Positions 29,107-37,643 of a DNA stretch of 64,000 nt are shown piece after piece (position 1 is the first letter of the stretch; each line of letters begins with the position of its first letter). The DNA lies in the NCBI RefSeq assembly GCF_030813695.1, contig NZ_JAUSVA010000002.1, forward strand, positions 4,092,001 through 4,156,000. Direction: 5' to 3'. Under the pieces are notes generated by a model. It saw only the letters and a program-made list of their open reading frames with translations. It ran no database searches and was not told the DNA's origin. This DNA is from Kitasatospora herbaricolor. Its GTDB lineage: Bacteria > Actinomycetota > Actinomycetes > Streptomycetales > Streptomycetaceae. The position numbers were made by a program, and so were the translations under genes.

Positions 29107-29937
29107 ATGGCCGCTTCCTTCGATCCCGCACCTCCGACGGCCCGGGGCCGGGCGGCCCGACCGGTCGGAACGGTCACCCGCGGCACCACCAACACCAACC
29201 GGCTGCGGCGGATGGACCGCTGGATCGCCCACACCCTCGGCCCGGCGCTGCGGGCGCCCGACCGGCCGCCGGTCGCGGTCGACCTCGGGTACGGGGCCGC
29301 GCCGTGGACGGCGGTCGAGCTGTCCGCCCGGCTGCGCGCCGTCCGGGCGGACGTCCGGGTGGTGGGGATCGAGATCGAGCCGGAACGGGTGGCGGCGGCC
29401 CTCCCGTACGCGCTGCCGCCGCTGCTGACCTTCCGCCGCGGGGGCTTCGAGGTGCCGCTGGACGGCGGCGCGCCCGCGCAGCTGATCCGGGCGGCCAACG
29501 TGCTGCGGCAGTACGAGGAGTCCGCGGTGGCCGCCGTCTGGGACCGGCTGCGCGGGCGGCTGGCGCCCGACGGGCTGCTGGTCGAGGGCACCTGCGACGA
29601 GATCGGGCGGCGGCACGTCTGGGTCGCGATCGGCCCCGAGGGCCCCCGGACGGTCACCTTCGCGGCGCGCCTCGGCGGCCTCGGGCAGCCCTCCGACCTG
29701 GCCGAACGGCTCCCCAAGGCGCTGATCCACCACAACGTGCCCGGCCGGCCGGTGCACGCCTTCCTGGCCGATTTCGACCGGGCCTGGGCGGCGGCCGCGC
29801 CGTACGGGGCGTTCGGGGCCCGGCAGCGCTGGGTGGCCGCCTGCACGGCGCTGAGCGGCAACTGGCCGCTGGTGGACGCGCGCGGCCGGTGGCGGCAGGG
29901 CGAGGTCACCGTGCCCTGGACGGCACTGGCGCCGTAG
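29107..29937 (+). CDS. Class I SAM-dependent methyltransferase-like protein
   Basis: 276 residues. A basic N-terminus ([20 protein letters not shown]) leads to [13 protein letters not shown], motif I of the Rossmann methyltransferase fold with the third Gly replaced by Ala, then [14 protein letters not shown] (motif II acidic residue) and [11 protein letters not shown] (motif IV). Substrate unknown. The ATG at 29107 has TACCCT ending at 29100 and no ribosome site, fitting a leaderless mRNA that begins at the A of ATG. Divergent from mshA. Confidence 0.82.
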   Translation: MAASFDPAPPTARGRAARPVGTVTRGTTNTNRLRRMDRWIAHTLGPALRAPDRPPVAVDLGYGAAPWTAVELSARLRAVRADVRVVGIEIEPERVAAALPYALPPLLTFRRGGFEVPLDGGAPAQLIRAANVLRQYEESAVAAVWDRLRGRLAPDGLLVEGTCDEIGRRHVWVAIGPEGPRTVTFAARLGGLGQPSDLAERLPKALIHHNVPGRPVHAFLADFDRAWAAAAPYGAFGARQRWVAACTALSGNWPLVDARGRWRQGEVTVPWTALAP

Positions 29938-30120
29938 CCGCGGCCCGGGCCGGGCCGGGCCGCGGCCGGGCCGTCCGGGCCGTCCGGGGCCGCGGGAACG
30001 CGGCCGTCGCAGGCCCGGCAGGCGCTCCGGGCGCAGCGCTGGTGAGCGAGTGCGGGGATTCACTCGAACGAGTTATCGAATTGCTCTGGCGTGTTGACGT
30101 CCCGTCACGCCACCATGGGG

Positions 30121-30756
30121 TCAGCCCTGCCGCTCCAGTGCCCGCAAGGCCCGGTCGAAGGCCGCGTACGACTCCGCCCCGAACAGGACGAACCGCACCT
30201 CCGCCGGTGCCGGGGCGTCCTCCCCCTTGTCCCCTTCCTCCTGCCCCCTGTCCTCCTCCTGCTCCCTCTCCCGCCCCTGCCGCTCTCCCCCGACCTCTTC
30301 GCCCCGCGGACCGAAGCCCGCGTCCGCCACCGTGGCGAGCGCGATCCGGGCCGCGTCGTCCAGCGGCCAGCCGTACACCCCGGCCGACACCGCGGGAAAG
30401 GCCACCGTCCGCGCACCCAGCTCCGCCGCGACCCGCAGCGACTCCCGATAACAGGAGGCCAGCAGCTCAGCCCGACGTTCGTAGTCCTCGGCCAGGTACA
30501 CCGGCCCCACCGTGTGCACCACCCAGCGGGCCGGCAGCCGCCCGGCCGTCGTCGCCACCGCCCCGCCAGTCCGCAGGCCCCTGCCGTAGTGGGAGGCCCG
30601 CAGCGCCCGGCACTGCGCCAGGATCTCGGGGCCGCCCTTGCGATGGATGGCCCCGTCGACGCCGCCGCCTCCCAGCAGCGAGGAGTTCGCGGCGTTCACC
30701 ACCACGTCCACCTGCTGTTCGGTGATGTCACCCTCGATCAGCGTGATCAGTGTCAA
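30121..30756 (-). CDS. Macro-domain protein (O-acetyl-ADP-ribose deacetylase type) with charged insert
   Basis: 211 residues. MacroD signatures: VVNAANSSLLGGGGVDGAIHRKGG and AFPAVSAGVYGWPLDDAARIA, which bind ADP-ribose and its distal ribose. Such enzymes remove mono-ADP-ribose or O-acetyl groups. Oddly, between the penultimate helix and last strand there is a Glu/Gln/Arg/Gly-rich insert (about 150-180, including EREQEEDRGQEE) that the compact fold lacks; it is encoded by a polypyrimidine-rich plus-strand stretch (about 30220-30300). The fold resumes with VRFVLFGAESYAAFDRAL, so the frame is intact. Confidence 0.88.
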   Translation of the reverse strand: MTLITLIEGDITEQQVDVVVNAANSSLLGGGGVDGAIHRKGGPEILAQCRALRASHYGRGLRTGGAVATTAGRLPARWVVHTVGPVYLAEDYERRAELLASCYRESLRVAAELGARTVAFPAVSAGVYGWPLDDAARIALATVADAGFGPRGEEVGGERQGREREQEEDRGQEEGDKGEDAPAPAEVRFVLFGAESYAAFDRALRALERQG

Positions 30757-30983
30757 CGCGCCGTCCTCCCGTCAAGGGCCCCGATTCGCCGGGCCGTCCA
30801 CCTCGTTCACGCTATCCGGACCAGTCGGCACCGGCGTGGCGATAGCCACACCGAAGCCGACGAGCCACAGAAATCCCCGGAGATCACGTTATGGTCGCGA
30901 GAAGTTCCCCGACACGCGGTGCCAGGCAGGCACTGCGCACGGACGCCGACCGTTGCCCAGTCGGGGAAAGGGAGGATCGACCG

Positions 30984-32507
30984 ATGCCCGCAACGGGAGA
31001 CGGGCGGGCACCTGGCGCCGGTGACCCGCCGGGCGCCCTCACGGGTGCCCGTGACGGCCGTGCCCGCAGCCGGACTGTCCGCGAGGAGCGACCGGCCCCC
31101 ACCACCGTGGCCTCCGCGCCGATACCGCACCCGCGCGGCACTCCCGCCCAGGACAGCACCCCGGCACCCCGCCCGGTCGTCGTCGAGGCCGCGCCCCTCA
31201 AGGTGCTGGTGATCGAGGACGACGCCTCGGACGCCGAGCTGATCAAGGCCGCGGTGGCCGGCAGCGGCGCGTCCTTCGAGATCCACTGGGCGCACAGCCT
31301 GGACCACGCCGTCGACCTGCTGGCGCCGCCTCCCCCGTGGACCCGCCGGGGCCGCGCCCGCGGCACCGACTTCGGCTGCGTGCTCCTCGACCTCGCCGCC
31401 CCCGCCGGACAGCCCGCCGGCGCCCCGGGGCACAGCCGTCCGGACCACCACCTCACGACCGCCGGGTCCGGGGAGTCGTCCGACGGCCTGGACGGGCTGC
31501 GCGAACTGCTGCGCCGGGCCCCGCAGACCGCCGTGGTGGTGCTCACCGACGCCGCTGGCGCCGAACTGGGGGCCGCCGCGGTGGCGGCGGGCGCCCAGGA
31601 CTTCCTGATCAAGCACGAGACCAACGGCCCGCTGCTCGCCCGGGCCCTGCGCTACGCGGTGGAGCGCAAGCGGGCCGACGAGTCGCAGCGGCGGCTGGTC
31701 GAGGCCGAGCTGCGCGGGCAGGAGAACGCCCGGCTCCAGCGCCACCTGCTCCCCACCCCGCTGCTCGACGGCGCCGGGCTCGCCTTCACCCGGCGCTACC
31801 GCCCGGGCCGCCGCCGGGCCCTGCTCGGCGGCGACTTCTACGACGCCGTCCGCACCGACGACGGCACCGTCCACGTGGTGATCGGCGACGTCTGCGGGCA
31901 CGGCCCCGACGAGGCCGCCCTCGGCGTGGCCCTGCGGATAGCGTGGCGCACCCTGGTCTTCGCCGGCCTCACCGGCGAGGAGCTGCTGACGACGCTCCAG
32001 CACGTGCTGGAGCACGAGCGCCGCAGCGACGAGATCTTCGCGACGCTCTGCATGCTCGTCATCGAGCCGGGCGACACCCCGGCGGACGGCACGGGGGCGG
32101 AGCAGGCCCGGCTCTACCTCGCCGGGCACCCCGTCCCGCTGCTGCTCGGCCCGGACCACAGCCCCGAGCTGCTCCCCGCCGGCCAGGCCGGACCCGCCCT
32201 GGGGCTGCTCCCCTGCGACGACTGCGAGGCCGCCTGGCCGGCCCAGCGGCTGGAGCTGCGGCCGGGCTGGCGCCTGCTGCTCTACACCGACGGACTGGTC
32301 GAGGGCCGGATCGGCGCCGGCTCCCGGCGGTTGGGCCAGGACGGCCTGGCCGAGCTGATCGGCGACCACCAGGCCGCCGGGCTGACCCGGGGCCGGCTGG
32401 TCGACAGCGCGATCGCCGAGGTCGAGGAGCTCAACGGCGGGGCGCTGACGGACGACGTCGCCGTGCTGCTGCTCGAACGCAATCCCGCCCCGCTGATCCT
32501 GGGCTGA
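30984..32507 (+). CDS. Response-regulator/PP2C (SpoIIE-type) serine phosphatase
   Basis: 507 residues. A disordered N-terminus (1-70), then a receiver domain: LKVLVIEDDASDAEL, acceptor Asp in GCVLLDLA, Thr in VVVLTDAAG and Lys in DFLIKHE. A Gly/His-rich insert of about 30 residues follows the acceptor Asp, which is unusual. A helical coil (ERKRADESQRRLVEAELR) connects to a PP2C domain with LGGDFYDAV, IGDVCGHGPDEAA, LLYTDGLVEGR and LTDDVAVLLLER, all metal ligands present. Such RsbU/RsbP-like proteins dephosphorylate anti-anti-sigma factors. Start ATG 30984 after GGAGG. Confidence 0.9.
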   Translation: MPATGDGRAPGAGDPPGALTGARDGRARSRTVREERPAPTTVASAPIPHPRGTPAQDSTPAPRPVVVEAAPLKVLVIEDDASDAELIKAAVAGSGASFEIHWAHSLDHAVDLLAPPPPWTRRGRARGTDFGCVLLDLAAPAGQPAGAPGHSRPDHHLTTAGSGESSDGLDGLRELLRRAPQTAVVVLTDAAGAELGAAAVAAGAQDFLIKHETNGPLLARALRYAVERKRADESQRRLVEAELRGQENARLQRHLLPTPLLDGAGLAFTRRYRPGRRRALLGGDFYDAVRTDDGTVHVVIGDVCGHGPDEAALGVALRIAWRTLVFAGLTGEELLTTLQHVLEHERRSDEIFATLCMLVIEPGDTPADGTGAEQARLYLAGHPVPLLLGPDHSPELLPAGQAGPALGLLPCDDCEAAWPAQRLELRPGWRLLLYTDGLVEGRIGAGSRRLGQDGLAELIGDHQAAGLTRGRLVDSAIAEVEELNGGALTDDVAVLLLERNPAPLILG

Positions 32508-32606
32508 CGATCCCGGGCTGACCGATCCCGGGCCGCCCCGACGGGCGGCCCGGGGCAGGGGACGTCGGGGACGCTCAGGCCGGCGGAGCCCCGTACGCGG
32601 GAACGC

Positions 32607-32640
32607 GGACGGGCCGGGTGCCTGCGCACCCGGCCCGTCC
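32607..32640. terminator. Bidirectional hairpin after the phosphatase gene
   Basis: GGACGGGCCGGGTGC (32607-32621) with its exact complement at 32626-32640 and a 4-nt loop. It lies 99 nt after the phosphatase stop and 48 nt beyond the DUF2516 gene stop. Confidence 0.8.
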
Positions 32641-32688
32641 GTCCACGGCCGTCTGTCCAGGGCCGTCGGCCTTCGGCCCGACCCACCG

Positions 32689-33039
32689 TCACCAGGGCCC
32701 GTACGGCCCCGCGTTCCGCTTGTTGTTCCCGCCCCGGCCGTCCGTCAGCTGCTTGATCGCCGGCCGGACGTCGACCATGTAGACGATCGCGGCGACCAGG
32801 CCGCCGAGCGTCAGGAAGCTGTACAGGAAGTTCGCCCCGAACAGCAGGTCGAAGCCGAAGGCGATGCCCAGGATGATCAGCCAGAACGGCTTGGTCTTCT
32901 TGTCGGCCGCCCGGTAGGCGTCCTCCCGCCGGCTCGCGGCGTCGAGCAGCGCGGCCAGCTTGAACCCCAGGATTCCGACGGCCAGCCACCAGAAGGGGTT
33001 CAGGAAGTCGAAGGCCAGTACCTGGCCCAATCCGCCCAC
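32689..33039 (-). CDS. DUF2516 family membrane protein
   Basis: 116 residues. Begins VGGLGQVLAFDFLNPFWWLAVG; two or three hydrophobic helices (about 8-32, 52-75, 75-95) and the strongly conserved ADKKTKPFWLIIL motif. DUF2516 proteins (Rv0476 in M. tuberculosis, recalled) are of unknown function and lie next to the HBHA gene, as here. GTG 33039 follows GAGGAG; a longer in-frame start at 33102 gives a Pro-rich extension. Third gene of the XRE / HBHA / DUF2516 row, but the palindrome at 33235 probably limits read-through. Confidence 0.9.
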   Translation of the reverse strand: MGGLGQVLAFDFLNPFWWLAVGILGFKLAALLDAASRREDAYRAADKKTKPFWLIILGIAFGFDLLFGANFLYSFLTLGGLVAAIVYMVDVRPAIKQLTDGRGGNNKRNAGPYGPW

Positions 33040-33234
33040 TACGGTCTCCTCACTCAGCGCGCCCCGTCGCGGCGGCGGCGCCGCCGGTCGCGGCACGGCC
33101 ACCCCGCTCGTTCAGGTGACAACGTACCGAGGCGCCGGAATGTGCCCCGGTCCGCCCGGCCGACGGTACCGCCCGCCGGGCCGGCAGCTCGTGCCCGTCC
33201 CACACCGACTACCCGCCGGGGCGGGTGCTCACCC

Positions 33235-33260
33235 GTCGCGGACCTCGCGAGGTCCGCGAC
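33235..33260 (-). terminator. 26-bp perfect palindrome after the HBHA-like gene
   Basis: GTCGCGGACCTCG followed directly by its complement (33248-33260), 48 nt beyond the HBHA-like stop. As RNA the inner bases would form a tight loop. A second, weaker Gly-rich hairpin (near 33270-33296) follows closer to the stop. Likely terminator or attenuator between the HBHA-like gene and DUF2516. Confidence 0.6.
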
Positions 33261-33307
33261 CTCCGGGTTCCGGAGGCCCGTTCCTGCGGGCCCCCGTTCC
33301 GGGAGGT

Positions 33308-33880
33308 CTACTTCTGGGTGCTGGTCCGGCGCGCCCGCGGGGCCTTCTTCTCCGCCGGGGCCCCGCCGTCGGCCGCGTCGTCCTCGCCGCTCGCGTCGGC
33401 GGCCACGGGCGCGTCGTCCTCGTCCTCGACGATCTCGGCCTCGACCGGCTCGGCCTCGGCCTGCGCGGGGAGGGTCGTCCCGGACAGCGCGCCGGACTCC
33501 TCGCCACGGCCCTTCTCCACCACGCCCTTGCCGCGGACGGCAAGCTCGTCGTACGTCTCCTTGGCCTTCACGGCCAGCTCGACGGCGCGGCCGACCTGCT
33601 GGAGCGCGAAGGTCTGCGCCTTCTCCTGCAGCACCTTGAGGTCGGTGGGGAGGGTGTTGACCGACTCGGTCACCTTGGCCTGCGCCTCGACCAGCCGGGC
33701 CTGAGCCTCCTGCAGTCGCGCGGTGGCGCGCTCCTGGGTGCCCTTGCGGTCCGCCGCGAGCGCCTCGACCTTGCCGGGCACCTCCCGCAGCTTCTCGTAG
33801 GCCAGGTCGCCGGCGCCGGCGAGGGCGTACAGCGGGGTCGGGTCGTTGAGGGTCTTCTTGATCTCGTCGGTGATCGGCAT
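33308..33880 (-). CDS. HBHA-like (heparin-binding hemagglutinin-like) coiled-coil protein
   Basis: 190 residues. MPITDEIKKTLNDPTPLYALAGAGDLAYEKL is followed by a long helix (about 35-120; KVEALAADRKGTQERATARLQEAQARL ... TYDELAVRGKGVVEKGRG) that forms a coiled coil. The pattern matches mycobacterial HBHA, where the coil drives multimers and a Lys-rich tail binds heparan sulfate. Here the tail is instead acidic (EAEIVEDEDDAPVAAD) with only a short basic end (KKAPRARRTSTQK), so host adhesion is not implied. A cytoskeletal or cell-envelope role is possible. ATG 33880 follows AGGAGGACC. Confidence 0.82.
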   Translation of the reverse strand: MPITDEIKKTLNDPTPLYALAGAGDLAYEKLREVPGKVEALAADRKGTQERATARLQEAQARLVEAQAKVTESVNTLPTDLKVLQEKAQTFALQQVGRAVELAVKAKETYDELAVRGKGVVEKGRGEESGALSGTTLPAQAEAEPVEAEIVEDEDDAPVAADASGEDDAADGGAPAEKKAPRARRTSTQK

Positions 33881-33898
33881 GGCTGGTCCTCCTGGGGT

Positions 33899-34363
33899 CT
33901 AGATCTCTCGGTCGCGGCCGGCCTGCGCGGTCGGCTGCTCGGCCCGCGGTGCGTCCTGCTCCCCGTCGGCGGCCTGGTCCTGCTTCGGAGCCGCACCCTT
34001 GCGGGCCGGGCCCTTCGGAGTCGTGTTCTCTCTCAAGAAGGTGTCGTAGACCGCGAGCAGCGCGTGCTTCTGCTGCTCGTTGATCAGGGGGTCGGCCAGG
34101 ATCGCGGCCCGCAGTTCGAGGCCCTCCCCGCGCCGCTCCTCCAGGATCCCGGCCTGGACGTAGAGCGTCTCCGCCGAGATCCGCAGCGCCTTGGCGATCT
34201 GCTGCAGGATCTCCGCACTCGGCTTGCGCAGCCCGCGCTCGATCTGGCTGAGGTACGGGTTGGACACGCCGGCGGCCTCCGCCAGCTGTCGGAGCGAGTA
34301 CTGGGCGGTGCGCCGCTGCTCGCGGATGTACTCGCCGAGCGAGCCGACGTTCAGTGAGGCCAT
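33899..34363 (-). CDS. XRE-family helix-turn-helix regulator
   Basis: 154 residues. An N-terminal HTH (LGEYIREQRRTAQYSLRQLAEAAGVSNPYLSQIERGLRKPSAEIL) of the Cro/C1 fold, followed by a helical segment and an acidic, Gln-rich tail. It is just 18 nt upstream of the HBHA-like gene, so the two are an operon. The pair XRE-HBHA is also Rv0474-Rv0475 in M. tuberculosis (recalled). ATG 34363 was chosen because the HTH starts soon after and the upstream frame is not family-like. Confidence 0.9.
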   Translation of the reverse strand: MASLNVGSLGEYIREQRRTAQYSLRQLAEAAGVSNPYLSQIERGLRKPSAEILQQIAKALRISAETLYVQAGILEERRGEGLELRAAILADPLINEQQKHALLAVYDTFLRENTTPKGPARKGAAPKQDQAADGEQDAPRAEQPTAQAGRDREI

Positions 34364-34529
34364 GACCCCAGCCTGCCCGACCGTGCTTGCAATTGCAAGC
34401 ACATCGCTAGCGGGAGCAACCACCGCGTGTCGCGCCGCCAGGCCCACGACTCCGGGTAGACAGCTCCGGGCCCACAGCTCCGGGCCCGCCCCGGGCCACC
34501 GGGCCACCCGGCCACCCGGCCACCCGGCC

Positions 34530-34973
34530 TCAGGACGCCTCGACCGCCGCCTTGATCCGCCGGGCGAAGGCGTCTGCGTCCTTGCGGGCCGCGCTCAGCG
34601 CCAGGCCCACCAGGAGCTTGCCGATCCCGTGGCCCTCCAGGTCGTTGAAGACCCGCAGTCTGGTCCCACCGCCGGGGCCCGGCTCCAGGTCGTAGCCGCC
34701 CTGGGCGGTCACCAGGTTCTTGGAGATCTCGGTCCAGCGGATCCGGCCGGGCGCGTCGAAGGCGGTGATCCGGAACTCCCGCCGGGTCTTCGTCCCGGCG
34801 TCCTTGACCGTGCTGGCGTAGACCGTGCCGACACCGGTCGGGCCGTCCGTCCGCTTCGTCATCTCCAGCACCCGGGGACTGAACCTGCGGTCGTTCTCGC
34901 CGTTCGCGAGGAACGCGAAGACCTCCGCCACCGGCCGGTCGATGTCGACCGTCCCCTCGAAGCGACCGCCCAT
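34530..34973 (-). CDS. SRPBCC/polyketide-cyclase-like START-fold protein
   Basis: 147 residues. MGGRFEGTVDIDRPVAEVFAFLANGENDRRFSPRVLEM and the closing ARKDADAFARRIKAAVE show the helix-grip fold with a ligand pocket. Members bind hydrophobic ligands or act as coenzyme Q-binding proteins; the ligand is unknown. ATG 34973 follows GGAGGAGAG. It is not evidently part of a larger cluster. Confidence 0.85.
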   Translation of the reverse strand: MGGRFEGTVDIDRPVAEVFAFLANGENDRRFSPRVLEMTKRTDGPTGVGTVYASTVKDAGTKTRREFRITAFDAPGRIRWTEISKNLVTAQGGYDLEPGPGGGTRLRVFNDLEGHGIGKLLVGLALSAARKDADAFARRIKAAVEAS

Positions 34974-35255
34974 GGACTCTCCTCCGCTCGCTCGCACCCG
35001 TGCCCGGGAGCCGGGCGCGGGATACGGGGCCGGCCGCGCGGACCGCGTCTCGGCGAACCGGGAGCCGGCGTCCGCGGCGCCGTCGCGCGGGGTGCGCGAC
35101 CCGGCGGCCCGGGTGCGGGCATCATCCCAAACCCGCCGGAACCCGCCCGGAAGGCTCGCCGACGCACGGGCGGCAGGTCCGCCGGCCGGCCCCGCCGCGG
35201 CCGAACCAGCGCCTGCCCGGGCCCGGATGACGGTGCGCCGGCCTCCGGGGCCGGT

Positions 35256-36656
35256 TCAGCCGGCTCCCCGGACGGACGGCTCAGGCCGCCGGCCACCGAA
35301 GGCCTTCAAGGTCTGCTCCAGCAGGGGCAGCGCCCGGACGACGTGCCGGGAGCGGATCAGCACGTCCCAGGCCGGTTCGAACTTCTTCCAGCCGCCCGCG
35401 TACGCCAGGTGCCGCAGGCGCTCATGGTGCCCGGGCTGGGCGGACGCGCCGCGCCAGATGTTCGACCAGCGGTAGAAGTCCCGGTAGGCCCGCCAGTAGC
35501 CGTCCTCCAGCTGGCGGGCGGTCATCCCCTTCGGCCGGTACACCACGTGGCGGGTGTCGTAGAGGTCCCAGTCGCGGTGGACGATCCGGTCCTCGGCCTC
35601 CAGCTGCTTCCACAGCCCGGTCGACGGGTACGGCGTCATGATGTGGAAGGTGGCGGTCTCGATGCCCTGCTCGACCGCCCACTCGACCGTGCGGTCGAAG
35701 ACGTCCGGGCCGTCCTGGTCCAGCCCGAAGACGAAGCTCGCGTTGACCATCACCCCCGCCCCGTGCAGCCGCCGCACCGCCGCCGCGTAGTCCCGGCCGA
35801 TGTTCTGGTCCTTCCGCCGCTCGGCGAGGTTGGCGGCGTTCACCGTCTCGAAGCCCACGAACAGGCTGCGCAGCCCGGCCTCGGCGGCCCGCTCCAGCAG
35901 GCCGGGTTCGAGGACCGACTTCACGGTGCCCGCCGCCTGCCAGAGCCGCCCCATGCCGGCCATGCCGTCGAACAGGGCCTCGGCGAACCGCCGGTTGCCG
36001 AGCAGGTGGTCGTCGAGGAAGTACAGGTGCTTGCCGGGCAGCCGCTCGATCTCCGCGAGGGCGTCGTCGACGGCCTGGGTGTAGAAGGACTTCCCGCCCT
36101 CGAAGAACGCGTCCTTGTAGCAGAAGTCGCAGTGGTGCGGGCAGCCGCGGGACACCACGATCGAGTTGGGCACCAGGTAGAGGTCACGCTTGATCAGGTC
36201 CCGGCGCACGGGTGGCAGCCCGGCCAGGGTCCGCCTGGTGGAGTCGTACCTCGGCGCCGGCCGCCCGGCCCGGAAGTCCTTGAGGAACACCGGCCAGGTG
36301 TCCTCGCCGGGGCCGGTGAAGATCGTGTCGGCGTGGCCGGCGGCCTCCTCCGGCAGCGAGGTCACGTGCAGGCCGCCCATCGCCACATGGACGCCGCGGG
36401 CGCGGAAGTGGTCGGCGATGGCGTAGCTCCGCCGGGCGGAGGTGATGTACGGCTGGAGGACCAGCAGGTCCGGTGTCTCCAGCCGTTCGACGTCGATCCG
36501 TTCGACGTGCTCGTCGTGGAGCGTCACCTCGTCGTCCGGGTCGAGGTACCCGGCGAGGGTGGCCAGGCCCAGCGGCGGGAAGAGCGAGTACTTGATCGGC
36601 CGGAACAGCGGGCTGGTCGCCTCGGTCAGGGCCGGGAGAATCATCGTCACGCGCAT
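35256..36656 (-). CDS. B12-binding-domain radical SAM protein
   Basis: 466 residues. N-terminal cobalamin-binding-like Rossmann domain (MRVTMILPALTEATSPLFRPIKYSLFPPLGLATLAG to about 120, with PYITSARRS and MGGLHVTSLP), then the radical SAM core with CPHHCDFC, the C-x3-C-x2-C cluster that holds the 4Fe-4S. The His-less Rossmann half is typical of the class B family used for methylation or ring formation. The C-terminal region (WRAYRDFYRWSNIWRG) resembles actinobacterial enzymes of unknown substrate. No linked biosynthetic genes stand nearby. Confidence 0.87.
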   Translation of the reverse strand: MRVTMILPALTEATSPLFRPIKYSLFPPLGLATLAGYLDPDDEVTLHDEHVERIDVERLETPDLLVLQPYITSARRSYAIADHFRARGVHVAMGGLHVTSLPEEAAGHADTIFTGPGEDTWPVFLKDFRAGRPAPRYDSTRRTLAGLPPVRRDLIKRDLYLVPNSIVVSRGCPHHCDFCYKDAFFEGGKSFYTQAVDDALAEIERLPGKHLYFLDDHLLGNRRFAEALFDGMAGMGRLWQAAGTVKSVLEPGLLERAAEAGLRSLFVGFETVNAANLAERRKDQNIGRDYAAAVRRLHGAGVMVNASFVFGLDQDGPDVFDRTVEWAVEQGIETATFHIMTPYPSTGLWKQLEAEDRIVHRDWDLYDTRHVVYRPKGMTARQLEDGYWRAYRDFYRWSNIWRGASAQPGHHERLRHLAYAGGWKKFEPAWDVLIRSRHVVRALPLLEQTLKAFGGRRPEPSVRGAG

Positions 36657-36803
36657 GCCTGCCCAGACTCCCCACCCGCCCGGTCGGTTCCGGCCGGCGG
36701 GTCCCGGCCCCGACCCGGGCAGGGCGGCGGGCCGTCACCCACCACCCACGCGGCGGGGCGAATTGTGTGGAGGGGCGCCCGCGCGGCATGTGATCATGCC
36801 CGG

Positions 36804-37631
36804 ATGCCGCACTTCACCTCGTACGACGGAACCCGCCTGCGGTACGACACCGCCGGCGACGGCCCGCCGCTGCTGGCCCTCGCCGGCGGGCCCGGGATGG
36901 ACGCCCGCTACCTGGGGACGCTCGGCGGGCTCGACGCCCACCGGACGGTGGTCCGGCTGCACGCCCGGGCGTCCGGGCTCTCCGACGCCCCCGGGGACCG
37001 GGCGAGTTGCTCGTTCGCCGCGCAGGCGCGGGACGTGGAGGAGCTGCGCCGCCACCTCGCGCTGGACCGGGTCGACCTGCTCGCCCACTCGGCCGGCTCG
37101 CTGGTCGCCCAGCGGTACGCGGCCGGGGCCCCCGAGCGCATCGGCCGGCTGGTGCTGGTGACGCCGGTGGGCCGGGCGGCGCGGGAGCCGGACGAGGCGG
37201 AGCTGACGGCGATCCGGGCCGGCCGGGCCGGCGAGGCCTGGTACCCCCGGGCCGCGGCCGCCGGGCGGAAGCTCGCCGAGGGGGCCGAGCCCACGCCCCG
37301 CCTCCTGGCCGATCTGGCCCCGTTCAACTGGGGCAGCTGGAACGACGCGGCCCGCCGGGAGAGCGCCCGGCCGCTCGTCCCGCCGCCGCCGTGGCTGCGG
37401 GAGGCCTTCTACGCCTCGGCGGGCAGCCCAGTCCCGCTGCCCGCGACCGAGGTCCTGGTGCTCGCCGGCGCCCTGGACGGACTGATCGGCACCGCACCCG
37501 CCCGGCTGGTCGCCGCCTGCCATCCGCGCGCCCGGCTGGAGGTGCTGGCCGGCTCCGGGCACCGGCCGTGGGTCGACGAGCCCGGCCGGTTCGCCTCCCT
37601 GGTGGGGGAGTTCCTGGCCGGCCGGGGCTGA
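36804..37631 (+). CDS. Alpha/beta-hydrolase
   Basis: 275 residues. MPHFTSYDGTRLRYDTAGDGPPLLALAGGPGMDARYLG is the oxyanion-hole region, LLAHSAGSLVAQRYA the nucleophile elbow (Ser as nucleophile, His-Ser-Ala-Gly-Ser), EVLVLAGALDGLIG the acid and LAGSGHRPWVDEP the His. The GGPG motif recalls prolyl aminopeptidases. Substrate unknown. Convergent with the MerR-clamp gene, 12 nt apart. Confidence 0.87.
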   Translation: MPHFTSYDGTRLRYDTAGDGPPLLALAGGPGMDARYLGTLGGLDAHRTVVRLHARASGLSDAPGDRASCSFAAQARDVEELRRHLALDRVDLLAHSAGSLVAQRYAAGAPERIGRLVLVTPVGRAAREPDEAELTAIRAGRAGEAWYPRAAAAGRKLAEGAEPTPRLLADLAPFNWGSWNDAARRESARPLVPPPPWLREAFYASAGSPVPLPATEVLVLAGALDGLIGTAPARLVAACHPRARLEVLAGSGHRPWVDEPGRFASLVGEFLAGRG

Positions 37632-37643
37632 CTCCTGCTCCGC

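Noticed and set aside
34191..37631. A 1146-codon open frame on the plus strand
   Set aside because: It runs antisense to XRE, SRPBCC and radical SAM genes and its product is low-complexity Arg/Gly/Pro sequence. Only its last part (from 36804) is a real gene, the alpha/beta-hydrolase.
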